From contig VGXM01000002.1 in NCBI GenBank assembly GCA_016873295.1, positions 142,156 to 206,155 on the forward strand: DNA of 64,000 nucleotides, given 5' to 3'. The stretch's first letter is position 1; each line of letters opens with the position of its first letter. This document shows, one piece after another, positions 9,570 to 17,329 of the stretch. The notes beneath the pieces are model-generated. The model was not told where the DNA came from. It saw only the letters and a list, made by a program, of their open reading frames with translations, and did not search any database. The position numbers were made by a program, and so were the translations under genes. Origin of the DNA: Phycisphaerae bacterium (GTDB taxonomy: Bacteria; Planctomycetota; Phycisphaerae; Phycisphaerales; UBA1924).

Positions 9570-11576
9570 TCAGGGCTCCTCCGCGCGCCGGAGCCACTCG
9601 AACTCCAGGGGCTCCAGCTCCGCCATCAGCGCGGTGCGCTCGGCGCCCAGGCGGGCGCAGCGGGCCGCGTCGCGCCAGGCGTCGGGCGCGAGCGTCTCCC
9701 GGTCGATCTCCTTGATCCGCCCCTCGATCCGCTGGATCTTCTCCTCCAGCTGCTCGGTCTTGAGGCGCTCCAGGGCGTTGCGCGACGCGCTCCGCTCCAC
9801 GGGGCGAGCCGGCTCGCGCCTGCGCCGCTCCGCCTCCTCACGCCGGCGCTTCTCCTCCGCCTCGGCCCGGGCCCGCTCGGCCTTCCGCTGCGCCTGCCGC
9901 TCGTGCCAGTCCGTGTAGTTCCCGACGACGACCTCGGCCCCGCCCTCGCCGTCCAGCACCACCAGGTGGTCGCACGTCGCGTCGATGAAGGCCCGGTCGT
10001 GCGAGATCACGACCAGCGTGTGCTCGTACTCGCCGCCCTCCACGCCCTCCGATTCGCTCGAAGGCGGGATCGGCAGCGCCAGCACGTCCTCCAGACGCTC
10101 CGCCGACGGGATGTCCAGGTGGTTGGTCGGCTCGTCCAGCACCAGCAGGTTCTTCCCCGACGCCAGCAGCCCCGCCATCGTCGCCCGCGAGCGCTCGCCC
10201 CCCGACAAGCGCCCCAGCACCGCCTCCTGCTCGCTCCCCGAGAACAGGAACGCGCCCGCCAGGTTCCGCGCCTGCTGCTCGCTGTACTGCACCCCAGGGT
10301 TCTCCCGCGCGATCACCTTCTGCAGGTACACATACACGGGCATGTCCGGCGGCAGGTGCCCGTGCGACTGGCGGTAATACCCCACCCGCAGGTTCGACCC
10401 CGGGCGCACGATCCCCGCGTCGGGCTCCTGCTCGCCCAGCAGGATGCGCACCAGCGTGCTCTTGCCCGCGCCGTTGGGCCCGATGATCCCCCAGCGCTCG
10501 CCCCGCGAGATCGACAGGTCCAGGTCCTTGAAGAGCACCTTGGCCTTGCCCGTCGCCGCGTCGGTGTAGCTCTTGGAGATGCCCCGCGCCGTGACCACCA
10601 CGTCCCCCGAGCGTTCCGACCTGGGCAGGTTGAACGCCGCCTCCGACATCTCGACAGGGCGCTCGATGGTCTCCTGCTTGGCGCGTTCGAGCTTGGCGAG
10701 GCGCCCCTGCGCCTGCCGGGCCCGCTGACCGGCCTTGTAGCGCCGGATGTACGCCTCTTCCTGCTTGAAGCGCGTCTGCTGGTTCTCATAGGCCCGCATC
10801 TGCGTCAGCCGCCGCTGGGCCCGGATCTCGCGGAAGGCGCTGTAGTTGCCCGGGTAGTCGTACAGCCGCGTCTCCTCCACCTCCACGATCCGCGTCACCA
10901 CGCGGTCCAGCAGGTAGCGGTCGTGCGAGATCATCACCACCGCCCCGCGGAACTGACCCGTCAGGAACTCCTCCAGCCAGATCCGGCCCGCAAGATCCAG
11001 GTGATTCGTCGGCTCGTCCAGCAGCAGCACGTCCGGCTCGGCCAGCAGCAGCCGCGCCAGCGCCAGACGCCCCTTCTGCCCGCCCGACAAATCCCCGACC
11101 TTCACCTTGAACAGCTCATCGGGGAGCCCCAGCCCGTGCAGCGTGGCGTCGATCCTGTGGTCGATCGCATACCCGCCCATCGCCTCGATCTGCGATTCCA
11201 GGCGCGCCTGCTGGGCCATCAGCCGCTCCAGCCGCTCGCCCGAAGCGGACTCCATCTCGTGGAAGACCCCGTGCATCTGCTGGTGCAGGGCGTGGAGCTC
11301 CGCAAAGCCCATCTCCGCCTCGTCGCGCAGCGTCTGCTCCGGGTCCAGCTCCGGGTCCTGCGTGAGGTACCCCACGCGGGCCCCGCGCGAAAGAGAGACC
11401 GCCCCGCCGTCGGGCTCGATCGCCCCGCCCAGGGCCCGCAGCAAGGTCGTCTTCCCCTGCCCGTTGCGCCCGACGACGCCGATGCGGTCGCCCGGCTCCA
11501 CCGTCAGCGACACCCCCTCGAGGATGATCCGCTGCCCGAAGGCGTGGTCGAGGTTGGTGGCGGTCAGCAGCGGCAC
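9570..11576 (-). CDS. ABC-F family ATPase (translation factor/ribosome protection type)
   Basis: 668 aa soluble protein with two ABC domains and no membrane segments. Domain 1 has Walker A GRNGQGKTT, signature LSGGQKGRLALAR, and Walker B LLLDEPTNHLDL. Domain 2 has GPNGAGKST, LSGGERSRA and LLVLDEPTNHLD. An Arg/Lys-rich interdomain linker lies at about 285-350, and a basic coiled coil forms the C-terminal 100 residues, as in Uup. ABC-F proteins bind the ribosomal E site and relieve stalling. GTG at 11576 (VPLLTATNLDH) is chosen because the ABC fold begins there and TAGACT lies 7 nt upstream; longer readings add only repeat-derived sequence. Confidence 0.9.
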   Translation of the reverse strand: MPLLTATNLDHAFGQRIILEGVSLTVEPGDRIGVVGRNGQGKTTLLRALGGAIEPDGGAVSLSRGARVGYLTQDPELDPEQTLRDEAEMGFAELHALHQQMHGVFHEMESASGERLERLMAQQARLESQIEAMGGYAIDHRIDATLHGLGLPDELFKVKVGDLSGGQKGRLALARLLLAEPDVLLLDEPTNHLDLAGRIWLEEFLTGQFRGAVVMISHDRYLLDRVVTRIVEVEETRLYDYPGNYSAFREIRAQRRLTQMRAYENQQTRFKQEEAYIRRYKAGQRARQAQGRLAKLERAKQETIERPVEMSEAAFNLPRSERSGDVVVTARGISKSYTDAATGKAKVLFKDLDLSISRGERWGIIGPNGAGKSTLVRILLGEQEPDAGIVRPGSNLRVGYYRQSHGHLPPDMPVYVYLQKVIARENPGVQYSEQQARNLAGAFLFSGSEQEAVLGRLSGGERSRATMAGLLASGKNLLVLDEPTNHLDIPSAERLEDVLALPIPPSSESEGVEGGEYEHTLVVISHDRAFIDATCDHLVVLDGEGGAEVVVGNYTDWHERQAQRKAERARAEAEEKRRREEAERRRREPARPVERSASRNALERLKTEQLEEKIQRIEGRIKEIDRETLAPDAWRDAARCARLGAERTALMAELEPLEFEWLRRAEEP

Positions 11577-11583
11577 GAGGGGA

Positions 11584-11589
11584 AGTCTA
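11584..11589 (-). promoter_or_regulatory. Leaderless -10-like hexamer of the ABC-F gene
   Basis: TAGACT, 7 nt before the GTG start, with no Shine-Dalgarno between them. Confidence 0.4.
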
Positions 11590-11618
11590 TTGGTGCCGCA
11601 CCGCCGACCTCGGGCAGC

Positions 11619-11635
11619 ACAGGCGTCCCGCCTGT
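11619..11635. repeat. Palindrome ACAGGCG-TCC-CGCCTGT
   Basis: A 7-bp stem with a 3-nt loop. The 17-nt core AGGCGTCCCGCCTGTCC recurs exactly at 25690-25706. It is followed by a related imperfect palindrome at about 11661-11683. Confidence 0.6.
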
Positions 11636-11696
11636 CCTGTCCTGCCCGGTGCAATGGGTGGGATAGGCGCGACGCCTGTCCCACCCGATCGCGTGC

Positions 11697-11726
11697 CACG
11701 ACTGTTCGGCTCGGCGAACAGTCGTG
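11697..11726. repeat. R4 hairpin 1
   Basis: Perfect 12-bp stem CACGACTGTTCG / CGAACAGTCGTG with a 6-nt loop. It shares its outer arms with the hairpin at 11760-11789. Between the two lies a direct repeat of GCGTCCGTCACC. No T-run follows, so it is not an obvious terminator. Confidence 0.75.
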
Positions 11727-11759
11727 CGTCCGTCACCGGACACTGCGTCCGTCACCGAA

Positions 11760-11789
11760 CACGACTGTGCCCCAAGCGGCACAGTCGTG
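11760..11789. repeat. R4 hairpin 2
   Basis: Perfect 12-bp stem CACGACTGTGCC / GGCACAGTCGTG with loop CCAAGC. Half-copies of the same arm occur at 25445-25460 and 25667-25676. Confidence 0.75.
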
Positions 11790-11810
11790 GCACTCGGCCC
11801 CGCGGATCAT

Positions 11811-11940
11811 CACGCCGAGGCTGAGTCTTCGAAGCCTCGGATCGGGCGCGAGCACAGGCTCCCTGCCCGAACAGCCCACGTCCCCAGCGTGGAGCCCGGG
11901 CAAGGACCATCCGCGCCTTCGCGGACTGAGCCTCGGCGTA
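11811..11940 (+). repeat. R2 repeat element, 130 bp, copy A
   Basis: Ends are inverted repeats of CACGCCGAGGCTGAGT (one or two mismatches at the right end). It is nearly identical to 61855-61984, and similarity continues about 13 bp left and about 25 bp right of the ends. The element lies in the 390-bp gene-free mosaic between the divergent ABC-F and ketosynthase genes. No reading frame is conserved. Confidence 0.85.
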
Positions 11941-11955
11941 ACGGAGCATCGCCTC

Positions 11956-11961
11956 TACGAT
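11956..11961 (+). promoter_or_regulatory. Leaderless -10-like hexamer of KS-like gene 1
   Basis: TACGAT, 5 nt before the ATG at 11967. It lies just beyond the right end of the R2 repeat. Confidence 0.4.
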
Positions 11962-11966
11962 GGGCG

Positions 11967-13319
11967 ATGCGAAGGCGGGTGGTCATCACGGGGATCGGGA
12001 CGGCGACGGCGTACGGGATGGGCAAGGACGCGCTGTGGGAGGGGTTGCTCGCCGGTCGCTCCACCATTGCGCGCCTGACCGCCTTCGACCCCTCCGGGTT
12101 CCGCTCCCGGTTCGGGAGCGAGGCCAAGGAGTTCTCCGCCAAGGACTTTGTTCCCAAGACCTACCGCAAGGCGGTGAAGGTGATGGCCCGGGACACGGAG
12201 CTGGCGGTCGCCGCCGCCAGGCTCGCCGTCGAGGACGCCGGGCTGGTCACGCGGGGCACGCTCCCGGAGTCGGGGGGGGCGACGACCTACCCGGGTCCGC
12301 GCATGGCGTGCCAGATCGGAGCGGGGCTGATCGCCGCGGAGACCGACGAACTGTCGATGGCGTTGGCGGGGTCGGTGCGCGAGGGTGAGGCGGGGGTGGG
12401 GGGCGTGTCGATGCGGGCCTGGGGGGACGGCCCCGAGGGCGAGTCGGGCATGAACAGCCTGCCGCCCCTCTGGCTCCTGAAGTACCTCCCCAACATGCTC
12501 GCCTGCCACGTGACGATCATCCACGGCACGGAGGGCCCGAGCAACACCATCACCTGCTCCGAGGCCTCGGGCCTGCTCTCGCTGGGCGAATCGACCCGCG
12601 TGATCGAGCGTGACATGGCGGACCTGGCCTTCTCGGGGTCGGCCGAGAGCAAGGTCAACCACATGGGGCTCATGCGCCTCGACCTGGCGGGGTGGCTGGC
12701 CCCGACCCCGGACGACGGCCCCGCGAGCGTCCGCCCCTACGACCCCGGCGCCACCGGCACGCTCGTGGGCGAGGCCGGCGGCATCCTGATTCTCGAAGAG
12801 CTGGGGTGTGCGCACAAGCGCGGCGTGGGCCCGTACTGCGAGGTCGCGGGCTTCGGGGCCGCCCAGACCGTGGGCTCGGGCCCGGCGGACCGCGCGTGGG
12901 TCGACCGGTCCGGGGACGGGCTGGCCCAGGCCATCGCCGCCGCCCTCCGCGACGCCGGCACCACCCCCGACCGCATCGACCTGATCGTGCCCAACGGGTG
13001 CGGCGTGCCCGACCTCGACGCCGCCGAGGCCGACGCCCTGCGGACGGTCTTCGGCGAGCGCCTCGCCCGCATCCCCCTCCTGTGCCTGCCGACGGTGCTG
13101 GGGCAGTCGATGGCGGGGCAGGGGGCGGTGATGACGGCGGCGGCGGCGCTGGCGATCCGTCACCAGACGCTGCCGGCCCGCGTCCACGCCGGGACCCCGG
13201 CGCCGGGCTTGCTCGCCGGGGCGGCCCCGTCGGCGCCGGCCCCGATCCGGGAGGCGCTGGTGTGCACGGCGTCGCTGGGCGGGCAGAACGCGGCGGTGGT
13301 GCTGCGGGCGCTGCCCTGA
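11967..13319 (+). CDS. Beta-ketoacyl synthase-like protein lacking both active-site histidines
   Basis: 450 aa with a thiolase/KAS fold (starts MRRRVVITGIGTATAYG). The nucleophile elbow reads NTITCSEASG (Cys197). The position of the first catalytic His (normally AHGT) is VPNGCG (Asn343), and the second (normally GH) is SMAGQGA (Gln385). The Cys is therefore kept while the decarboxylating His pair is lost, the reverse of the chain-length-factor pattern, where Cys is lost. It could prime, regulate or dimerise with the complete paralogue at 14140. FabF-type activity on its own is unlikely. ATG at 11967 is chosen from the fold start and the upstream TACGAT. Confidence 0.82.
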   Translation: MRRRVVITGIGTATAYGMGKDALWEGLLAGRSTIARLTAFDPSGFRSRFGSEAKEFSAKDFVPKTYRKAVKVMARDTELAVAAARLAVEDAGLVTRGTLPESGGATTYPGPRMACQIGAGLIAAETDELSMALAGSVREGEAGVGGVSMRAWGDGPEGESGMNSLPPLWLLKYLPNMLACHVTIIHGTEGPSNTITCSEASGLLSLGESTRVIERDMADLAFSGSAESKVNHMGLMRLDLAGWLAPTPDDGPASVRPYDPGATGTLVGEAGGILILEELGCAHKRGVGPYCEVAGFGAAQTVGSGPADRAWVDRSGDGLAQAIAAALRDAGTTPDRIDLIVPNGCGVPDLDAAEADALRTVFGERLARIPLLCLPTVLGQSMAGQGAVMTAAAALAIRHQTLPARVHAGTPAPGLLAGAAPSAPAPIREALVCTASLGGQNAAVVLRALP

Positions 13320-13416
13320 CACGCCCAACAGCCCCCGCCCTTGGCCCCGGGGCCCGCTCGCCTAGCCTTCTCGACTCGCGGGATCTCCCCTCACCCTCTT
13401 ACCGGAGCGCTTCACC

Positions 13417-14007
13417 ATGACGGACGACTACTCGGGCGGCTATCGCGGGTCCAATCGCGGCCGCGGCGGCTACGGCGGGCCTCCCCGCGAGCGGCGCGGC
13501 ATCCCCCTCTCCGACCTCGACCCCGCCCTCACCGACACCTCCCGCAAGGTCATCGGCTCGGCCATCGAGGTCCACAAGGCCCTCGGTCCCGGCTTCGACG
13601 AGTCCGTGTACGCCAACGCCCTCAAGCGCGAGCTGGAGGTCAACGGCGTGACGTTCGTCGCCGACCACAAGATCCCCGTGAAGTTCCGCGACCAGGCCGT
13701 CGGGCAGTCCGTCGCCGACCTGTTCGTGGGCGACAAGTTCCTGGTCGAGGTCATGGCCCGCCCGGGCGAGGTGACGGGGTACGACCGGGCCGCCGTCCGC
13801 GCCCAGCTCAAGGCCGCCAACCTCGACCTGGCCCTCATCATCAACTTCGCCGAGCGCCGCCTCAAGGACGGGCTGGTGCGGGTGCTGAACATCGAGAAGA
13901 TCAACGCCGACCGCGGCGTGGCCCCGGGCGAGGGCGACTACGACGACCATGCCGAGGGCGGACACCAGGGCGCCGAGGGGCAGCACCACGAGTTCGACCA
14001 GCACTGA
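13417..14007 (+). CDS. GxxExxY-family protein with Gly/Arg-rich N-terminus
   Basis: 196 aa. Residues 45-165 form the GxxExxY domain (GPGFDESVYANALKREL; later FLVEVMARPGEVT and LDLALIINFAERRLKDGL), a PD-(D/E)XK-like fold of unknown biochemical role that is common in planctomycetes. The N-terminal 25 residues are RGG-like (GYRGSNRGRGGYGG), often RNA-binding. The C-terminus is acidic and His-rich. ATG at 13417 has CCGGAG 9 nt upstream. It sits between two ketosynthase-like genes, possibly co-transcribed. Confidence 0.85.
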   Translation: MTDDYSGGYRGSNRGRGGYGGPPRERRGIPLSDLDPALTDTSRKVIGSAIEVHKALGPGFDESVYANALKRELEVNGVTFVADHKIPVKFRDQAVGQSVADLFVGDKFLVEVMARPGEVTGYDRAAVRAQLKAANLDLALIINFAERRLKDGLVRVLNIEKINADRGVAPGEGDYDDHAEGGHQGAEGQHHEFDQH

Positions 14008-14018
14008 GGCGCGTCGAA

Positions 14019-14106
14019 GGACGAGCCCCGGGCGCAGGCCCGGGGTCCGAGAGAGGCCCGGACGCGCGTCAGTCCTGTTCCCCGCGCGTGCGCGTGGGGC
14101 TCGTCC
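14019..14106. repeat. Long-range inverted repeat upstream of KS gene 2
   Basis: GGACGAGCCCC (14019-14029) and its exact complement GGGGCTCGTCC (14096-14106) enclose further short stems (CCCGGGC...GCCCGGG; CGCGCGTGCGCG). The RNA would fold into a large cruciform-like structure ending 33 nt before the KS start. It may be a structured leader or another repeat relic. Confidence 0.5.
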
Positions 14107-14139
14107 GGCGGTCCGAGCCCCGCGCCCCAGGAGAAGCGA

Positions 14140-15498
14140 GTGTCTCGTCGCGTTGTCATCACGGGCCAGGGATGGGTGACGCCGCTGGGGCACGACGTGG
14201 ACGCGGTGTGGTCGCGCCTGCTCGCGGGCGACTCGGCGGTCGGGCCGGTCACGCGCTTCGACGCCCGCGCCTTCAGCACCAACTTCGCCGCAGAGGTCCG
14301 CGACTTCGACCTGGCCCGCGCCTTGGCCGACACCACGCCCCACGGGCACGCGGCGCTCAACACGCGGTTCGCGCTGGCGGCGGCGGCCCGGGCGTGGCGC
14401 TCCGCGGGGCTGGCCTGCGAGCCCGGCCCGGGGTTCAGGGCACTCCCCGACAAGGCCGTCGACCCGCGGCGCATGGGCCTGTACCTCGGGTCGGGCGAGG
14501 GCCCCGTCGACACCGACGCCTACTTCCGGGCCAACCTCGCGGGCTGGAAGGCGGCGGACCGCTCCCTCGACGCGGGCGCCTGGGCGGAGGCGGCGTACCG
14601 GCTCATGGACCCGCGCCGCGAGGTCGAGCAGGAGCCTAACCTCTGCCTGACGCACCTGGCCCGCGCCTTTGGGTGCCGCGGGCCCGCCTTCAACTGCATG
14701 ACCGCCTGCGCCGCCAGCACCCAGGCCATCGGCGAGGCGGTCGAGATCATCCGCCGGGGCGACGCCGACGCCATGCTCGCCGGCGGCGCCCACACCATGA
14801 TCCACCCGCTGGGCATGACCGGGTTCATCCGGCTCACGGCCATGTCGGGCGACCGCGACGACCCGACGACCGCCGCCCGCCCCTTCGACCAGACCCGCGA
14901 CGGCTTCGTCATGGGCGAGGGCGCGGGCGTTGTGATCCTCGAAGACCTGGCCCACGCCAAAGCCCGCGGCGCCGGCGTCCTGGCCGAGGTCGTGGGCTAC
15001 GGCTCGTCGGCGGACGCCTTCCGCATCACCGACATCCAGCCCGACGGCAGGGGCGCCCAGGCCGCCATGCTCCACTGCCTCCGCCAGGCCGGGATCAACC
15101 CCCGCGAGCCGGGCCCGGACGGGCGCCCGGGCGTCCACTACATCTCGGCCCACGGCACGGGCACCAAGGAGAACGACCGCATCGAGACCATCGCCGTCAA
15201 GGGCGTCTTCGGGCCCTTGGCCCCGAAGGTCCCCTTCTCCAGCGTCAAGAGCATGCTGGGGCACCTGATCCAGGCGGCGGGGGCGGTCGAACTCATCACC
15301 TGCGTGCAGGCGATCCGCACGGGCTTTGTTCCCCCGACCATGAACCTGCGGAGTCCCGACCCCGACTGCGACCTCGACCATGTCCCCAACCAGGCCCGGG
15401 ACCTGCGGGCCCAGGGCGGCGTTGGCGTGTGCCTCTCCAACTCCTTCGGGTTCGGCGGCCAGAACAACACCCTGTGCATCCGGAAGTTCGAAGGCTGA
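14140..15498 (+). CDS. Beta-ketoacyl-ACP synthase II-type (FabF-like)
   Basis: 452 aa. Condenses malonyl-ACP with acyl-ACP in fatty-acid or polyketide chain extension. The complete triad is present: Cys190 in MTACAAST, His338 in ISAHGTGT, and Lys370/His375 in VKSMLGHLIQAAG. The Gly-rich C-terminal SFGFGGQN motif is intact. The GTG start has AGGAGA 5 nt upstream. It is longer than FabF (about 412 aa), with an extra segment near 100-160. It is probably not the housekeeping FabF, since no acpP, fabG or fabD is nearby. With the His-less homologue at 11967 it may form a dedicated pair. Confidence 0.9.
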   Translation: MSRRVVITGQGWVTPLGHDVDAVWSRLLAGDSAVGPVTRFDARAFSTNFAAEVRDFDLARALADTTPHGHAALNTRFALAAAARAWRSAGLACEPGPGFRALPDKAVDPRRMGLYLGSGEGPVDTDAYFRANLAGWKAADRSLDAGAWAEAAYRLMDPRREVEQEPNLCLTHLARAFGCRGPAFNCMTACAASTQAIGEAVEIIRRGDADAMLAGGAHTMIHPLGMTGFIRLTAMSGDRDDPTTAARPFDQTRDGFVMGEGAGVVILEDLAHAKARGAGVLAEVVGYGSSADAFRITDIQPDGRGAQAAMLHCLRQAGINPREPGPDGRPGVHYISAHGTGTKENDRIETIAVKGVFGPLAPKVPFSSVKSMLGHLIQAAGAVELITCVQAIRTGFVPPTMNLRSPDPDCDLDHVPNQARDLRAQGGVGVCLSNSFGFGGQNNTLCIRKFEG

Positions 15499-15562
15499 GC
15501 CCCGCGCGGGTCGAAGATGCAGCGCGGGAGGGCGCCCGCGCGGCGCCACGGAGACCCATCGC

Positions 15563-16213
15563 ATGGCCGCGACCATCGCCTCCAGGCTCATGCTCTCGAC
15601 GGGCGTGCTGCTGCTCGCCGGCGTGGCGTCGCTGTTCACGTGGCGGTACCTGCGGGCCGACGCCGAGGCCCAGGTGTACCGCGACCGCCTGGAGCGGATG
15701 ACCGCCGACTACGAGACGCTGCGGACGACCTACAACGACGCCGTCCGCCGCACCGCCGTCACCGAGCTGGTCGTCAAGGACCGCAAGCTCTCGGTGCGGG
15801 TGCGGAACGCGGCTGGGGTGGTCAAGGACGTGGCCACGCCCCTGGACCCCTCGCGCGAGATCTACGTCGACTACGTCGTCCTCGACAACCGCCTGCTCAT
15901 CCGGCGCGTCTTCGACCACCGCACCGCGCCCGACCAGGGCGTGCTCATCGAGCCCGAACTGGGGGACGTCGACTGGGATGCCCCGGGCATCGCCCACGGC
16001 AAGGCGGTCTACCGCGTCCTCGCCGAGGGGCGCTGGGTCATCACCGCGACCGCCAACGGCGCCCTCGGGCTCACCCGCGCTCCGGACCATCAGCCCGCCG
16101 ACCTCCTCCCGGCCCCCGAGATCAAGGACTTCGCCAAGATCGACGAGGAGGCCCGGGAACAGGTGCGGCGCCTGGGCCTCCTCGACGTCCTCCGGCGCGT
16201 GATCGGGTGGTGA
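15563..16213 (+). CDS. Membrane-anchored protein of unknown function
   Basis: 216 aa. ATG at 15563 follows ACGGAGA (15548-15554). Residues 7-27 form one membrane helix (LMLSTGVLLLAGVASLFTW). A heptad-like segment (about 35-60) leads into a compact soluble domain that should lie in the periplasm. It ends with an amphipathic LRRLGLLDVLRR-type helix. It follows the FabF-like gene by 64 nt with a good ribosome binding site and is probably in the same operon. I recognise no family. Confidence 0.75.
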   Translation: MAATIASRLMLSTGVLLLAGVASLFTWRYLRADAEAQVYRDRLERMTADYETLRTTYNDAVRRTAVTELVVKDRKLSVRVRNAAGVVKDVATPLDPSREIYVDYVVLDNRLLIRRVFDHRTAPDQGVLIEPELGDVDWDAPGIAHGKAVYRVLAEGRWVITATANGALGLTRAPDHQPADLLPAPEIKDFAKIDEEAREQVRRLGLLDVLRRVIGW

Positions 16214-16304
16214 GGCTCTCCCCCCCGCCGGGGATGAGGAGTCCGCGACGGATCCCAGGATCGACCCGCGCGCGCACGGGCGAGCTCGCTGACCCGAGAC
16301 TCCC

Positions 16305-17246
16305 TCACGACGTCAGCCGGTCCGCCGCCTCCTGGTAGCGGGCCAGCGTCGCGCGCACGATCGCGTCGGGCAGCTCCGGGCCGGGCGGCTCCTTCTTCCA
16401 CTTGCCCTCGGCCACCAGCGTCTCCAGGTATTCGCGCAGGAACTGCTTGTCGAAGGAGGGCTGGGCCCGCCCCGGCTCGTACCGGTCCAGGGGCCAGAAC
16501 CGCGAGCTGTCGGGGGTCAGCGCCTCGTCGACGAGGATCGGGGCGCGGGCGGGGTCGTCCTCGGGCACGCCGAACTCGAACTTGGTGTCGGCGAGGATGA
16601 TGCCGCGGGCCCTGGCGTGCTGGGCGGCGGCGGCGTAGATCGCCAGCGTCCGGGCCCGGAGCGTCTCCATGAGGGGGCGCCCGACCACCGCCGCCGCGCG
16701 CTCGAACGAGATGTTCTGGTCGTGCCGGCCGACCTCTTCCTTGGTCGCGGGGGTGAAGATGGGCTCGGGGAGGCGGTCGCACTGGCGGAGGCCCGGCGGC
16801 AGTCGCTCGCCGCACACCGACCCTGTCTGTCGATACTCCTTCCACCCCGACCCCTCGAGGTAGCCGCGGGCGACGCACTCGACGGGGATGACCCTGCATC
16901 GCCGGACGATCATGCAGCGTCCGCGGAGCTGCCCGCGCGTGGTCGCCGCGCCCTCGAACGCCGACGCCGGGACCTGGTCCGCGTCGTCCGACAGCAGGTG
17001 CGTCCGGGAGAGCCCCGTCCGCTCGATGAAGCGCAGCCACCACACCGAAAGGCGGGTGAGCAGGCGCCCCTTGCCGGGCACGGGCGTGGGCATCACCACG
17101 TCGAAGGCCGAGATGCGGTCGCTGGCGACGACGAGGAGGCGGGGCGTGCCGCCGGGGTCTGGGGGCAGGTCGTAGAGGTCGCGGACCTTGCCCTGTCGGC
17201 GGCCCGGGAGGTTGAGGTCGGTTCGGAAGACGGGCGCATCGGACAT
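16305..17246 (-). CDS. purC: Phosphoribosylaminoimidazole-succinocarboxamide synthase (SAICAR synthetase)
   Basis: 313 aa. Joins aspartate to CAIR using ATP in purine synthesis. Recognised by GKVRDLYDL near the N-terminus, LLVVASDRISAFDVVMPTP, VECVARGYLEGSGWKEY and ILADTKFEFG. The length matches the longer eukaryote-like class. ATG at 17246 is preferred to an in-frame GTG at 17252 because TACGCT lies at 17253-17258, so a leaderless message would start at about the ATG. Confidence 0.96.
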   Translation of the reverse strand: MSDAPVFRTDLNLPGRRQGKVRDLYDLPPDPGGTPRLLVVASDRISAFDVVMPTPVPGKGRLLTRLSVWWLRFIERTGLSRTHLLSDDADQVPASAFEGAATTRGQLRGRCMIVRRCRVIPVECVARGYLEGSGWKEYRQTGSVCGERLPPGLRQCDRLPEPIFTPATKEEVGRHDQNISFERAAAVVGRPLMETLRARTLAIYAAAAQHARARGIILADTKFEFGVPEDDPARAPILVDEALTPDSSRFWPLDRYEPGRAQPSFDKQFLREYLETLVAEGKWKKEPPGPELPDAIVRATLARYQEAADRLTS

Positions 17247-17252
17247 GCGCAC

Positions 17253-17258
17253 AGCGTA
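17253..17258 (-). promoter_or_regulatory. Leaderless -10-like hexamer of purC
   Basis: TACGCT, 6 nt before the ATG. It also decides the start choice. Confidence 0.45.
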
Positions 17259-17290
17259 CCCGCGTTCCGCACGCCCCCGCGCCCGGGCGC

Positions 17291-17296
17291 TACCCT
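17291..17296 (+). promoter_or_regulatory. -10-like hexamer, GH10-like gene
   Basis: TACCCT, 33 nt before the ATG at 17330. This predicts a short leader rather than a leaderless transcript. Confidence 0.3.
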
Positions 17297-17329
17297 CCGA
17301 ACTCCTGCGCCGGCGGGTCCGCGCACGCC

